Positions 54,740 to 64,000 of a DNA stretch of 64,000 nucleotides are shown piece by piece. Both the position numbers and the translations under genes were made by a program. Source of the stretch: Thecamonas trahens ATCC 50062 (lineage: Eukaryota > Apusozoa > Apusomonadida > Apusomonadidae); assembly GCF_000142905.1 (NCBI RefSeq), contig NW_013657677.1:62001-126000 (forward strand), in the 5' to 3' direction. The notes under the pieces are model-generated. The model did no database searches. It worked only from the letters and a program-made list of their open reading frames with translations, and was not told the DNA's origin. Numbering within the stretch: the first letter of the stretch is position 1; the number at the start of each line of letters is the position of its first letter.

Positions 54740-55288
54740 GGCCAGTTGCTAATTAATAGAGAGGTGGCCACCAATGGCGGGAGGGGAGGAGGGGGGGAAG
54801 GGCAGTGCCTCATTGCCCATCACCTCGCCATCGATAGCTACCGTCTATGACCTCCGATTACACTGATTCTCAGAACACCAATAGTGAGTTATATGTTGAG
54901 CTCAAGTCTATAGTTTTGCCTTCATCGGGAGGGTAATGCGCGTGGTAGGGGGAGGAGAGAAGGACAAGGTCTAGGGAAGGCGGGGTTCAGCCAGTGAGGG
55001 ACCGGTCTTTGGCCTCCGATCACGCTCAATCTCGGTATATTGCTAGTGCATTGTATGATGAGCACGTATTTACAGTTTCACGTTCATCGGACGAGCAATG
55101 CCCGTGATAAGAGGGGAAACGCCACTACCCTGTCTGGACTCGAGAACTCACTGGTCGTCCTAAACCCCCACAGCCACACCCAACACACACGCACCCCCAC
55201 CCCCACCCCCCCCCACACACACACCACCTCTCTCCTCTCTCCATCCTCTCTATCCTCACTCCCACAAACGCACACACACTACTTTCTC
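54740..55288. other. Intergenic, with a diverged ~100-bp duplication
   Basis: No gene is seen. Segments 54848-54946 and 55013-55112 align without gaps at roughly 70 percent identity by eye, sharing CCTCCGAT near the start and TTCATCGG near the end. The final 130 bases are C- and CA-rich 5' flank of the next gene. Confidence 0.5.
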
Positions 55289-56008
55289 ATGGCTCTCGAC
55301 AACGACGGACTCGGCCGAGTCGACCTTGTGGCCAAGTACCGCTTAGAGGCTGGCCCCGAGGAGGCGGGCACAGGTTTGGCAGGCGCTTCTGGAGAGACAG
55401 CAACTGCGATGGTCGAAGTCGCCGGCCTCAGAGCTCCGCCGCTGGATCTGAGTGACTTTCCTGATGCCCCACATGCGCCTGATGAGTGGATGCCCAACAC
55501 AGAGATCGGACCGCTGGCCGATGCACCGCGCCTGCCGCCCGTCGACATGCGTCCGCTCGATGAGAACCAGCTCAAGGGTTTGGTGCTGGAAAAGGGCTCC
55601 ATCCCGCAGCTTCGCTTTGGGTCGGCGGCGGAAGCTGGGAAGAAGCGTAAGCGCAAGCGCGATTCCTCGCGTCGCAAGCGCAGCTCAAAGGCCACCGACA
55701 AGTCCAAGTCGCGCCGGCGGAAGAAACGCGATCGCGGCAAGAAGAAGAAGCGCCGCAAGCACAAGAGCAAGAAGAGCAAGCGTTCAAAATCGTCTGCCCG
55801 CAAGAGCAAGTCCTCCCGCGACGAGCATGGTTCTCCGGCACTGAAGTCGGGCTCCTCCTCCTCCTCATCATCATCATCATCGTCATCATCATCATCATCG
55901 TCCTCCTCCTCATCGTCATCATCATCGTCTCCCTCGGCATCCGACTCCTCCGCCAACACCCGTCCCTCCAAGCGATCCAAGACCTCCCGCTCCAGCCACC
56001 ACCCATGA
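55289..56008 (+). CDS. Lys/Arg/Ser-rich, probably nuclear protein with poly-Ser tract
   Basis: It is 239 aa from the ATG at 55289. An acidic/hydrophobic N-terminal half (DLSDFPDAPHAPDEWMPN, then LDENQLKGLVLEKGSIPQLR) precedes a very basic region (KKRKRKRDSSRRKRSS, RRRKKRDRGKKKKRRKHKSK), then about 36 consecutive Ser and a short basic end (RPSKRSKTSRSS). The layout, a short conserved helix before a Lys-rich tail, resembles Mediator subunit MED19 and some splicing factors, but I could not confirm either. The poly-Ser is encoded by mixed TCN codons, so it is selected or old rather than a fresh triplet expansion. Nuclear localisation is inferred from the basic runs. Confidence 0.65.
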   Translation: MALDNDGLGRVDLVAKYRLEAGPEEAGTGLAGASGETATAMVEVAGLRAPPLDLSDFPDAPHAPDEWMPNTEIGPLADAPRLPPVDMRPLDENQLKGLVLEKGSIPQLRFGSAAEAGKKRKRKRDSSRRKRSSKATDKSKSRRRKKRDRGKKKKRRKHKSKKSKRSKSSARKSKSSRDEHGSPALKSGSSSSSSSSSSSSSSSSSSSSSSSSSSPSASDSSANTRPSKRSKTSRSSHHP

Positions 56009-56054
56009 ACGCATCACCACTGCTCTCCACCCCCCCACACCTCACACCCCCACC

Positions 56055-57014
56055 ATGGGCCACGACCAGCTCATCGCTGCCGTCCAACGGGCTAACACCG
56101 TCATACGATCACTGACCAAGATGATCCATGCCCTCGAAGCACAGCGTGATGCGCTCCAGACCCAGCTGGTCACCGCGAGCTCTGCCGCGAGCTCCGCCAG
56201 TCACCGTCCGTCGTGTGCTCGCTGCGACGGACTCGAGGTCACCGTCACCCACCTCCTTGCACAAGTAGACGCTCTCCGGGTAGAGCTGGACGCGCGAGAC
56301 GTTGAGCAGATTGAGCGCTCTGTCCTTGCCCGTGACGTCGAGCGCCTCACTGCGCTGGACCTCGCCGGCTCGCCGCCCTCGCCCGTCTCTCCCGCGTCTC
56401 TCCCGCACCCGGCCGAGCGCCGGCGGGCTACGCCGGGCTCGCCGCTAGCAGCTTCGCTGGCCTCACCTACTGCCTCCCCGACACTGGATTCGGGCAAAGG
56501 TAGGGGCGAGGTTGGCACCGAGGGCAGAGACTTGGGCTCGGCCTCGGGTTCGCCTGGTGGGAGTTCATTGCTTGCCAGCCTGCCGCGGCTGGCCATTGAC
56601 ACCCGCGGCATGGAGGCGGTGACCGGGCGCGGGCGGAGGCAGAGCGTCATCGATGCACCGCCGTGCATGCACTGCACCCGGGCAGCATCCATGCGTGACG
56701 TGGCCGAGGAGGCCACTCGCCAGATGGCAGTCAAGCTCGCCGCTCTGCGTGTCGAAGTCACCGAGCTCGCCGACGAGGCCGCTGCGGCCCGCGCGCGGGC
56801 TGACGACGCCAACTCTCAGATCCGAACACTCAAAGACGCGCTGAGTGACGCCCGCGCCTCGATCTCACACCTCGAGCCGTTCCGCTTCCGCGCTGCCGGC
56901 CTCGGCCTCATCTGCCGGAGCCTCGAGGAGGAGGTGGAGCACTTTTCGGAGCGCGCCTTGCTCGCCGAGACCAAGCTCAAGGTCTACGAACTCGGCACGT
57001 CCGCCATCATGTAG
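56055..57014 (+). CDS. Coiled-coil protein with two CxxC pairs
   Basis: No family is recognised. It is 319 aa from the ATG at 56055. An N-terminal coiled coil (LIAAVQRANTVIRSLTKMIH and following) is followed by CARC, a second coiled segment (LLAQVDALRVELDARDVEQI), a Ser/Pro/Gly linker, CMHC, and a C-terminal coiled coil (KLAALRVEVTELADEAAAAR) reaching the end. The paired CARCDGL and CMHCTRA, each just before a coil, might form one zinc site. The final 31 bases overlap the end of the convergent C2CD5 gene. Confidence 0.7.
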   Translation: MGHDQLIAAVQRANTVIRSLTKMIHALEAQRDALQTQLVTASSAASSASHRPSCARCDGLEVTVTHLLAQVDALRVELDARDVEQIERSVLARDVERLTALDLAGSPPSPVSPASLPHPAERRRATPGSPLAASLASPTASPTLDSGKGRGEVGTEGRDLGSASGSPGGSSLLASLPRLAIDTRGMEAVTGRGRRQSVIDAPPCMHCTRAASMRDVAEEATRQMAVKLAALRVEVTELADEAAAARARADDANSQIRTLKDALSDARASISHLEPFRFRAAGLGLICRSLEEEVEHFSERALLAETKLKVYELGTSAIM

Positions 57015-60000
57015 CAGTCACCTGAGACGTGGATCATGCAGTACGCATGGTTCTTGTACGTGTTCTGCATCACCACTAGCTGGTCGAGTCGGTACGAGGT
57101 CAGCGCGTTGCCGCCGAGCGATGCCACCCGCCCGCGGAGCATGGCCTTGGCCTCGGACACAAACAAGTGCGTCACCGCCCCGTTGCCGCCCTTCTCCGAC
57201 ACATCGTCAAACTCGCGGATGAGCGAGAGCGAGAGCCGGCCAAGGTACTCTTGGACAACCTTGCCCGGCACAAAAGCCAGCGGAGTGAGGGTGATCGCCG
57301 GTCCGTCTGGTCGCGGGTAGTCGAGCGTCCGAGCTCCGCTTCCGCCGCCACGCCGCCGCCGCTGCTGCCGGCCGCCCCGCCGCCGCAACGATGCTCGGCT
57401 GCTGGCCTCGCCGTCACCGCCCAAGCCATCGCGGTCGTCGTCATCGTCGTCGAGCCGCGACGACTCGCTCCCTCCGCCAGAACACGTCCCAGAACCGGTC
57501 TCCACCGGCGCTGCGTACTCGAGCCGCGGCAGCAGCTCGTCTGGAACCAAGAACGAGCCCAGCGGCGATGGGAGGTCGATCGGCGGTAAAACTGGCGCCC
57601 GCAGCTCCTTGACAATCATGCCAGTCACGACGGCCGTGATCTGGTTGCCCGAGGACGACGCTATTGAGACCGAAGACCGCAAGCCCACGACCTGGACCGG
57701 CCGCATCCGTGAGGCCTTGTACACAAGCGAGGCGTAGAGGGAGCGAAAGACGACCGCCAGCTCTTGATTAACAAACCGCGATGAGGTCCGCAGCGAGATC
57801 CGCTTGACCACAGTGATGAGCGAGACGTTGCCTAACTCGCGCCGAGTGCACCGCGAGCCCGGAAACCGCATCGTGGTGCAAAGCCGCACCCCGTCGGGGA
57901 GAAGCGGATCGAGCAGGACCGCGAGCAGGTCGCGGTCGGCGTCGTCGTCGACATTGACGTCCACCTCGAGCGCAACCGTGTTCGACTCGGCGCCGCCCGA
58001 GCCGCGGTGCAGGCCGGCCTCGTCATCCGACGAGTATCCCGAGCCACAGGCCGAGAGCGACGAGCTCGAGCTCGTCGACGAGCTCGAGCTCGACACAATG
58101 AGCAACGGATCGGCGTCGAGGTAGCCGAGCTCGGCTGCAGCACCGACGCCGCCGCCAGCCTCAACCTCGTCGGAAGACGAAGAGGAGCTCGAGGACGAGC
58201 TCGACGCCACCGCGTCCTGCGCCAACTGTGCCAGCGCGCGTAGCTTGGACCGGTTGTGCTCTGCCTGCGAGACGAGGCAGCTCTGGGTCCGTGCCAGCTC
58301 GACATCTTGGTTCTTGGTGATCGAGAGGGCACGCACAATGTTGAGTGACGCTGGCGGCGGGAGCGGCGAGAGATAGCAGGCCGTCGCCGAAGCCATGGCC
58401 ACCACCATGGTGGCCGAGACGTCAAGCGAGAGCGAAAATCCAAACGCCGCGTTCATGCCCTTGACCTTGAGCTTGATGAGTAGCTGCCGGTGGATGTCGT
58501 AGAGCACAAACGGGAGAAGCTCCGAGAGTTGCTCAGCGTCATCCTTGCCGTGCTTCTTGCCCCGCATGCGGATGACTCGCACCTCGAGATGCGTGCCCTC
58601 GCCCACAATGGGCAGCCCTTTGGGCGGCTCCATTGACGAGAGCAGGACCGGCGGCACAAACTTGCGCTTGCACTCGGCGCAGACGTGGACCTTCATCTGC
58701 AAGGAGGCGTTGCGGACCGAGTACGGAATGTGTGCCACCGAGCACCACACCTTGCTCTTAGCCCGCTGCTTCCGCCGCTTGGCCTTGCGCTTGGCTGAAC
58801 GTGCCGCAGCCTTGCCCGGCCTCACCAGCGCGTCGTCCACCGTCCCGGTCCCAAACCGCTGCTGCTGCGCAAATGGCCCGTCGAGGAGCGGATGTCTCAG
58901 CCGCAGCACAACAGCGGTGCCCACTGCGGTGAGGACGACGACCTCGTCGCGAATCGCAACCTGTTCCGAGTAGCCGATGACAAAGTAGCAGCCGAGCGCG
59001 AGCGCATGCGATCGGATCTCGTCGCGGATCTCCGACCACCACGCGTCGCGGACGGCTGTCGTGTCCGCACCGCGCGCCGAAATGAGTTTGACCGATGAGG
59101 TGGCCACAATGCCTCCCAGCCGGAGCAGGACGCCGACCGGGAGGTCGGTGACCGAGAGCAGCTGGACCCGGGCATACGACGACGGTCCGGACACAACGGC
59201 GTCAGCCAGCGACGGCGCCGGACGGGTTCCGCCGCGCGTCGGTGAGTTCGGTGCAGATGGCGCCGGCGACGGAAGCGGGCGGGCAAGGCCGCGCGAGCCC
59301 TCGGTCCGCACAATCGCCGCCGTACCGTACGCCCGCACCACAATGCCATACTCTTGCTCAAAGTCATAGTGCAGGTGAAAGCCAACCACAGCGTTGCCAC
59401 CCATCTCCAACACCTTGCGCCCGAGCTGCCGTCGGACCATGCCGGAGAGCTGGAAGAACAGCATTTGCCGTGCATCGTTGGACGACCGCGGGGTGCGGAA
59501 CGTATCCGTCCAGTGGTACTCGGGATCGTCGTCCATGACGAGATCCTCCACAAATCCCAGAAGCTGGACCAACCGGAGCTGGCGTGCCCGGGTCGGCGCC
59601 GGCCTCGAGGCCGAGAAGAACAGCACACCGGCCGACGAGTCGCCAAACGGATTGAGGTTGCCGATGAGCTCGACCTTGACCACCACCGAGAGCTCGCCAC
59701 AAACGCCACGCAGGGTGTCATAGATGGGAAACCAGCCAGCAATTGAGGCCGCTGACGACGCCCGCGTCCGCGTGGCCATGAACAGCACGTTGAGATCGAT
59801 GTGGACCGAGCCGATGACGTCGTCGGTCAGCCGATCATGGTCCCACACCTTGAGCTCCAGCGGCGAGTCCTGCACATCACCATCGTCCGACACCTCCTGC
59901 CGAAAGTAGTTCACTTGCCACACTGGCGACAACGTCTTTCGCGCAATGTCCGTCTCTCCGAACTGCTGATCGCCGAGCTTGACCTCTACATACGCGTCGG

Positions 60001-60073
60001 CCAGCCCAGTCGCCTCGTCCATCACAGGCAGGTTGCGCGCCGCCCGAACCTTGACCTTGACAATACACGGCAT
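56984..60073 (-). CDS. C2CD5: C2 domain-containing protein 5 homologue (C2CD5/CDP138)
   Basis: In animals C2CD5 is a Ca2+ and lipid-binding protein of GLUT4 vesicle fusion and membrane traffic. The start is taken as the ATG at 60073, giving MPCIVKVKVRAARNLPVMDE, the C2 domain opening (human MPGKLKVKIVAGRHLPVMD); the protein is 1,029 aa (human about 1,000). Further matches are GWFPIYDTLRGVCGELSVVV, DPEYHWTDTFRTPRSSNDAR, KVLEMGGNAVVGF, RDAWWSEIRDEIRSHALALG, VWCSVAHIPYS and, at the end, ITLTPLAFVPGKVVQEYLG and MIHVSGD. C2 aspartates for Ca2+ are present (LADAYVE, KVWDHDRLTDD). The frame stays open 100 codons further upstream through GGT-rich low-complexity sequence, which I reject as coding. The last 31 bases overlap the convergent coiled-coil gene. 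Confidence 0.93.
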   Translation of the reverse strand: MPCIVKVKVRAARNLPVMDEATGLADAYVEVKLGDQQFGETDIARKTLSPVWQVNYFRQEVSDDGDVQDSPLELKVWDHDRLTDDVIGSVHIDLNVLFMATRTRASSAASIAGWFPIYDTLRGVCGELSVVVKVELIGNLNPFGDSSAGVLFFSASRPAPTRARQLRLVQLLGFVEDLVMDDDPEYHWTDTFRTPRSSNDARQMLFFQLSGMVRRQLGRKVLEMGGNAVVGFHLHYDFEQEYGIVVRAYGTAAIVRTEGSRGLARPLPSPAPSAPNSPTRGGTRPAPSLADAVVSGPSSYARVQLLSVTDLPVGVLLRLGGIVATSSVKLISARGADTTAVRDAWWSEIRDEIRSHALALGCYFVIGYSEQVAIRDEVVVLTAVGTAVVLRLRHPLLDGPFAQQQRFGTGTVDDALVRPGKAAARSAKRKAKRRKQRAKSKVWCSVAHIPYSVRNASLQMKVHVCAECKRKFVPPVLLSSMEPPKGLPIVGEGTHLEVRVIRMRGKKHGKDDAEQLSELLPFVLYDIHRQLLIKLKVKGMNAAFGFSLSLDVSATMVVAMASATACYLSPLPPPASLNIVRALSITKNQDVELARTQSCLVSQAEHNRSKLRALAQLAQDAVASSSSSSSSSSSDEVEAGGGVGAAAELGYLDADPLLIVSSSSSSTSSSSSLSACGSGYSSDDEAGLHRGSGGAESNTVALEVDVNVDDDADRDLLAVLLDPLLPDGVRLCTTMRFPGSRCTRRELGNVSLITVVKRISLRTSSRFVNQELAVVFRSLYASLVYKASRMRPVQVVGLRSSVSIASSSGNQITAVVTGMIVKELRAPVLPPIDLPSPLGSFLVPDELLPRLEYAAPVETGSGTCSGGGSESSRLDDDDDDRDGLGGDGEASSRASLRRRGGRQQRRRRGGGSGARTLDYPRPDGPAITLTPLAFVPGKVVQEYLGRLSLSLIREFDDVSEKGGNGAVTHLFVSEAKAMLRGRVASLGGNALTSYRLDQLVVMQNTYKNHAYCMIHVSGDCYMMADVPSS

Positions 60074-60740
60074 GGTGAGAGTAACCCGTGCCTGTCGTAA
60101 GAAGTGGTGCTGGTACTGGTGCTGGTGGTGCTGGTGGTGCTGGTAGTGGTGGTAGGGTGAGGTGGGACGGTGCGTGCTGCTCGCGAGCCAAGGTGGGGTG
60201 AGTCGGGCAGAGCCGGCCGACTTGCTGGACTTGCCGGACTTGCCCCCAGATGCGGACGATTGGTCATCTGATGAGGCGAGAGTGTGGTCGGGAGGTGAAG
60301 CAAGGATAATGTCAAGGTGTTGCGGGAGGTAGAAGACAAGGTTGGATGCTGGGTCATCTCCGCTACATCTCACAACTCTGACCTACAACCGTGACCAATA
60401 TGACCATCATCCGCGCACCGTGGCCATCATCGCCATTGAAGCCATGGTCCACCTCTACGTTCCACCATCACAGTCAGATTGCAGGCGCCGCTACGGCCTG
60501 ATTGTGGCGCCATCGGTACACCATAGCGGCCATCATCTGCCCCAGCTCGGCTGCTGCCACTTCCGAAAACCAACAACTGACCACACAGCTGAGAGAGCAA
60601 GCTCTCAAGCACAGCACAGCCCAAGCTACTGCTGCAACCACTCCACTCGACAACACCACACTTTTATTTCTGTGGAGGAGAGTCACAACTGTAGAGCGCA
60701 CACAACACCTTTCTCCCTCTCTTGTTTGTGGTTGCCAACC
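60074..60740. other. Divergent promoter region of C2CD5 and the last gene
   Basis: No gene is seen. A trinucleotide (GGT-type) patch lies at 60110-60155 and poly-C runs lie nearby (60768-60776 and 60833-60842, inside the next gene's intron). The rest is ordinary sequence of lower GC. Confidence 0.5.
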
Positions 60741-63700
60741 ATGCGTGGACGTACGTGTCGTTGACCCCCCCCTCCCCCTCCGCTCTTTCCACAAACTGAA
60801 CAAGTCACTGGGCCGCCGCCTCCCTCCCCTCCCCCCCCCCCCCACACACACACTCACCCCCCCCCATACACACACACTCACACTCACCCCGTCATACTCT
60901 TACTCTTACTCTCTTTGATATGCCCATGTTATGTCTCTTTCTTTCTGTACACACACAGGTGTACTCTCGTCCATTTCAGAGGAATCGTCGTCCGTCACCT
61001 CGCCCGACCGCCACAGACCACAGCGGCATCAGGGCCATCGTCGCTCAGGTGGCTCAGGTGGTGTGGTGGGCTCTACAAGGGGACGTGGGGTGAGTGCAAG
61101 AGGAAGTGGTGGTGCTCGTCGTAGAGGTCGAGGCGGTGGATTGCGGAGCACTTCGCCTTCTCCCACCACTAGCAGTGCGAGATCGGGTCCAAGGCCGCGC
61201 CAGCGCAAGCGGCCGTCGCCCAGAAGTCGCGTCCGTGGTGCAGCCGCTCGTCGTCGCTCACCGCTCGCCCCGCCAGAGCCGGTAGCCGAGGACGATGCCG
61301 AGGATGTGAAGGCGGCCGCGTTTTCGCTGACCAAGGGCGAGCTGGCCGCGCTGGGCGTCGGGGGCGGCGACGACGAGGACGACGATGAGGACACGTCGCT
61401 GCTCTCGTCGCGGATGCTCAACCAGGGCTTGCCCACCCTGCCAGAGTCGTCATCCCACATGCTGTTCAAGTCGGTTTCGTCGTCGTCACTGATGTCGTCG
61501 ACCCAGGCGCTACCATCCAAGCTCCTTGTCGACGCGCCCGAGCTGGACATGGGCTCCGAGCTCAACTCGCCGCACGACTCGGACTCGGAGGTGACGAACT
61601 CAGAAGTCAGTGACGTGGCCTCCGGCCTCGGTGGACTCAGCCTCACCCTCGCAACGCCGCAAGCGGCCATGCTGGAAAAGGCCCGCCTCATACGGGTCGA
61701 TGAGGCCAAATCCGCTGCCGCCAACGAGACCATTTTCCATTCGCTCTTTGACCAGTTCCAGGCCCTCGCCCATCAACTGCCCGGCTCGCACTCGCTTGTT
61801 GTCAGCATGGTCAAGGGTGACATTGACGGCCTCGGGCCGAACGAGGCCTTCTCCTCGACCTTTTCGCCGCTCATCGCTGCCGCCCAGCTACTGCAGGCCG
61901 TTGTCGGCCTGGGGTGCCATCTTTTGACCTCGACTGGGCGCGCAGCTGCAGAGCCGGAGCGAGTCGCCATCACTGCCGCCATTCAAACCGTCCTCACGCC
62001 CGAGATCGAGGGTGCAGGCGTAGTTCACATGCTCAACAAGGTCCTCCGCCGAGTCGAACCCGCTGCCAACAACATTGTCCTTTCGCTTGTGGTCGGCGTT
62101 GTTGTCGCGATCGTCAAATCGCTGCAGCTGGCCAACTTGAGGAGCCAGCATAAGGAGTTTGTGACGAGCGTGCTCAAAGAGCACAATGCCCTGCACGATG
62201 CCGACTGGCGCGGCGCTGCTAGCCTCCTCGCCGCTCTCAACAAGGCGCTTCCAGCACCGCCCGACGGCTGGGTCGCCTCACAGGACGCCCACGCTCTGCG
62301 CTCGGTCAAGTCCTCGGCCTCGCTTGCCACGCTCACTCTCGAGACCACCCCGCGCAAGCGCCACATCTCGCTCAGCGCTCCAGCAGACGCCGCAGGCGGT
62401 GCCGTCCTCGGTCTCTCGACTTCGCCCGGTGCCGGCGTCAACCTTGTTCGGCCCATCGCCCAGTACCTCGAGGAGATGGAAACCCTCATCCACAACCTCT
62501 GCTCGCTGCATTCGCTCAGCAGCCCCGCGCCCGAGCCATCGTGGGGCGCACTTCTTCGCTCCGCCTTTGGCATTCCGCTCTCGCAGGAGGACGCCATCGA
62601 GTCCAAGGACAATGCCATCACTGTCATGCGCTTCTACATGACCCACAAACAGCTCTCGTTCCTCCGCGACTATACCACCGCAACCCAGCTCGAGACGCTC
62701 CAGCTCGCGTTCAAGGCTGCATCGGCTACGTCGACTTCATCCGACGCCTTTCTGGAGACGCTTTCGGCGACGACCGGCGCGGCGTCAATCCTGTTCCACG
62801 GCCATGCCGACGTTTCCACCGCTCAGCTCTTTGCCGAAGCCATCCAGCAGTGCCTCTGCCGCCGCATGCAGCCGCCGTCGCCGCTCGTCTCCATGTTCAG
62901 CGGTGTGATGGAGGCACTCCACACCCGCAGCGCAGGCAGCCGAGACAGCTGCAACAAGCTGTCGGCCGCTGCCCTCGTTGTCCGCGACGAGCTCTTCGAC
63001 CTGCCGTGGATCAACCAGTCGCGCGCGCTCCAAGGCCTCGCTGCCGAGCTCGCATGCAAGGTTGAAGCTGCGGCGCCAGGCTCGCTGCCGCTTCCAGCCT
63101 TTAAGGCCTTTACTCATGAGGTGATTCAGGTGCTTTCGGCTCTGTGCGAAGACGTCCGCATCCTTATGGGCCCACCGCCGTTTTCGGCGCCGTTCATGGT
63201 GGTCGGCCTCGACGAGCTGGCGCTCGGCCTCGTCAATCACTCGACAGCCCTCACCGTCGGTGTCATCTACGAAGCTGCGTCGTCCAACACCGAGTACTCG
63301 GCCGCACTCAGCTCTTCGACTGGCGACGTCGATGCGCCGGGCGTGCCGAGCTACAGCGAAGTCCTTGGCGAGTACTTTGCCCGCTTCCTTGCTCTCCTCA
63401 AGATGAAGCTCGAGGCAGCTTGCGTCACACTTGGATCGTCGATCCGACTCGGCATCAAAGCCACGTCAGTCTCCAGTAGCTCGGTGCTTGTTGGCACTAT
63501 TGACTCCATCTCGGACGCCATCCGCACACTCACCGGCCATGTCCGCGATGACCCGCTTGCGGCGCAGCTCGCGCTACTCTGCGACGCTGTTCCGGTCTTT
63601 GCCACCAAGCATGCCGCGACGCTCCTGCCGCGGCTGAATGCTGCGATTGGCGCAGTCCTCAACGGAGCCCACCAGCTGCTGGGCGGGCGCGTCCGCGACG

Positions 63701-64000
63701 TCCTTGCCCATGCCGTCCTGCGCGCTGGGCGGCACACGTTTTCACCTGTTCTCTTCGAGTCGTCGTCGCACGCTCTTGACGTCGGTGTCCACCTCGCGGC
63801 TCTGCCGGCGGCTGTCATTCGTGGCCTCACCCTCCGGTTTGGTGTCGAGCAGCCGTATTCGACCCAAGGCCCGCGCATTGTCGGCGGCTCCGCGCTCGAC
63901 CTCGGCGAGCCGTCGTCACCGGTCGGTGAGCCGCTGCCGATGCTAGTCGACGCTGGCCGCGGCGCGAAGGCGGCGAGCGGAGGTGCGGTCGGTCTCTTTG
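60741..64000 (+). CDS. Large unknown protein with RG/RS-rich N-terminus (3' end outside window)
   Basis: No family is recognised. A 10-nt first exon (60741-60750, ATG CGT GGA C) ends at a GTACGT donor. Exon 2 begins at 60959 after ACACACAG and stays open to the window edge, giving at least 1,017 residues that start MRGRVLSSISEESSS. The N-terminus is Arg/Gly/Ser-rich (RGRGVSARGSGGARRRGRGG), then acidic (GGGDDEDDDEDTS) and Ser-rich. From about residue 310 it is an Ala/Leu-rich helical protein with one hydrophobic segment (NNIVLSLVVGVVVAIV, near residue 445). No frame break occurs in 3 kb. The RG-rich region suggests RNA binding or arginine methylation; the helical part might be a tether or repeat protein. 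Both are inference. Confidence 0.7.

Noticed and set aside
55289-56008. MED19 assignment for the Lys/Ser-rich protein
   Set aside because: Only the general layout fits. The conserved MED19 helix could not be aligned convincingly.
60074-60373. In-frame 100-codon N-terminal extension of C2CD5
   Set aside because: It is low-complexity sequence from a GGT-type repeat. C2CD5 proteins begin at the C2 domain, exactly at the ATG at 60073.

Overview
This is nuclear DNA from a GC-rich, gene-dense eukaryote, almost certainly a free-living protist. Introns are short to medium (84-622 nt) and mostly begin GTACG. The genes include cytosolic ribosome biogenesis factors, spliceosomal Snu114, a V-ATPase proteolipid, mitochondrial enzymes and animal-like regulators (SZT2, C2CD5, API5, USP47). 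My impression is an apusomonad such as Thecamonas trahens, but no species marker in the window proves this.

Layout. 1-7 kb, minus strand: a USP47-type deubiquitinase (runs off the left edge), a protein with a plant SHI/LRP1-like zinc knuckle, a secreted class-3 lipase and the V-ATPase c'' subunit. 7-15 kb: a multi-pass membrane protein, ribosomal protein uS2 (RPSA), API5, a triple HMG-box protein and a Cys-rich protein. 15.8-17.2 kb: a hAT transposon with exact 14-bp terminal inverted repeats and an exact 8-bp target duplication, carrying only the C-terminal half of a transposase. It is followed by a gene-poor stretch with a long hairpin. 18.9-27.7 kb: a Ras-type GTPase, a GNAT acetyltransferase with a FAM21-like acidic tail (its intron holds a 145-bp minisatellite), METTL18/HPM1, a coiled-coil protein and LTV1. 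METTL18 and the coiled-coil gene are divergent and share an upstream region with six 48-bp repeats. 28.7-36.4 kb: a receptor-like protein with a degenerate cyclase-like domain, a Lys-rich protein, mitochondrial ribosomal protein mS34 and Snu114/EFTUD2. 36.4-48.7 kb: one giant SZT2-like gene, about 4,000 codons. 49.3-64 kb: a secreted Cys-rich protein, methylmalonyl-CoA mutase, PheRS alpha, a Lys/Ser-rich protein, a small coiled-coil protein, C2CD5 and a large unknown protein that runs off the right edge.

A pattern crosses the whole window. At least fourteen well-supported genes or gene segments continue in another frame after a single point, and in every case the shift equals exactly one missing base. 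Adding one base per break makes each complete gene's length divisible by three. I treat these as probable single-base deletions in the assembly and have annotated across them. I have not written corrected sequences. A real recoding mechanism is the less likely alternative and can be tested.

Functionally most genes are housekeeping: translation (uS2, LTV1, mS34, PheRS), splicing (Snu114), protein modification (METTL18, USP47) and propionate metabolism (mutase). SZT2, the V-ATPase subunit and the Ras-type GTPase belong to nutrient-signalling machinery in animals, but nothing here shows that these copies act together.
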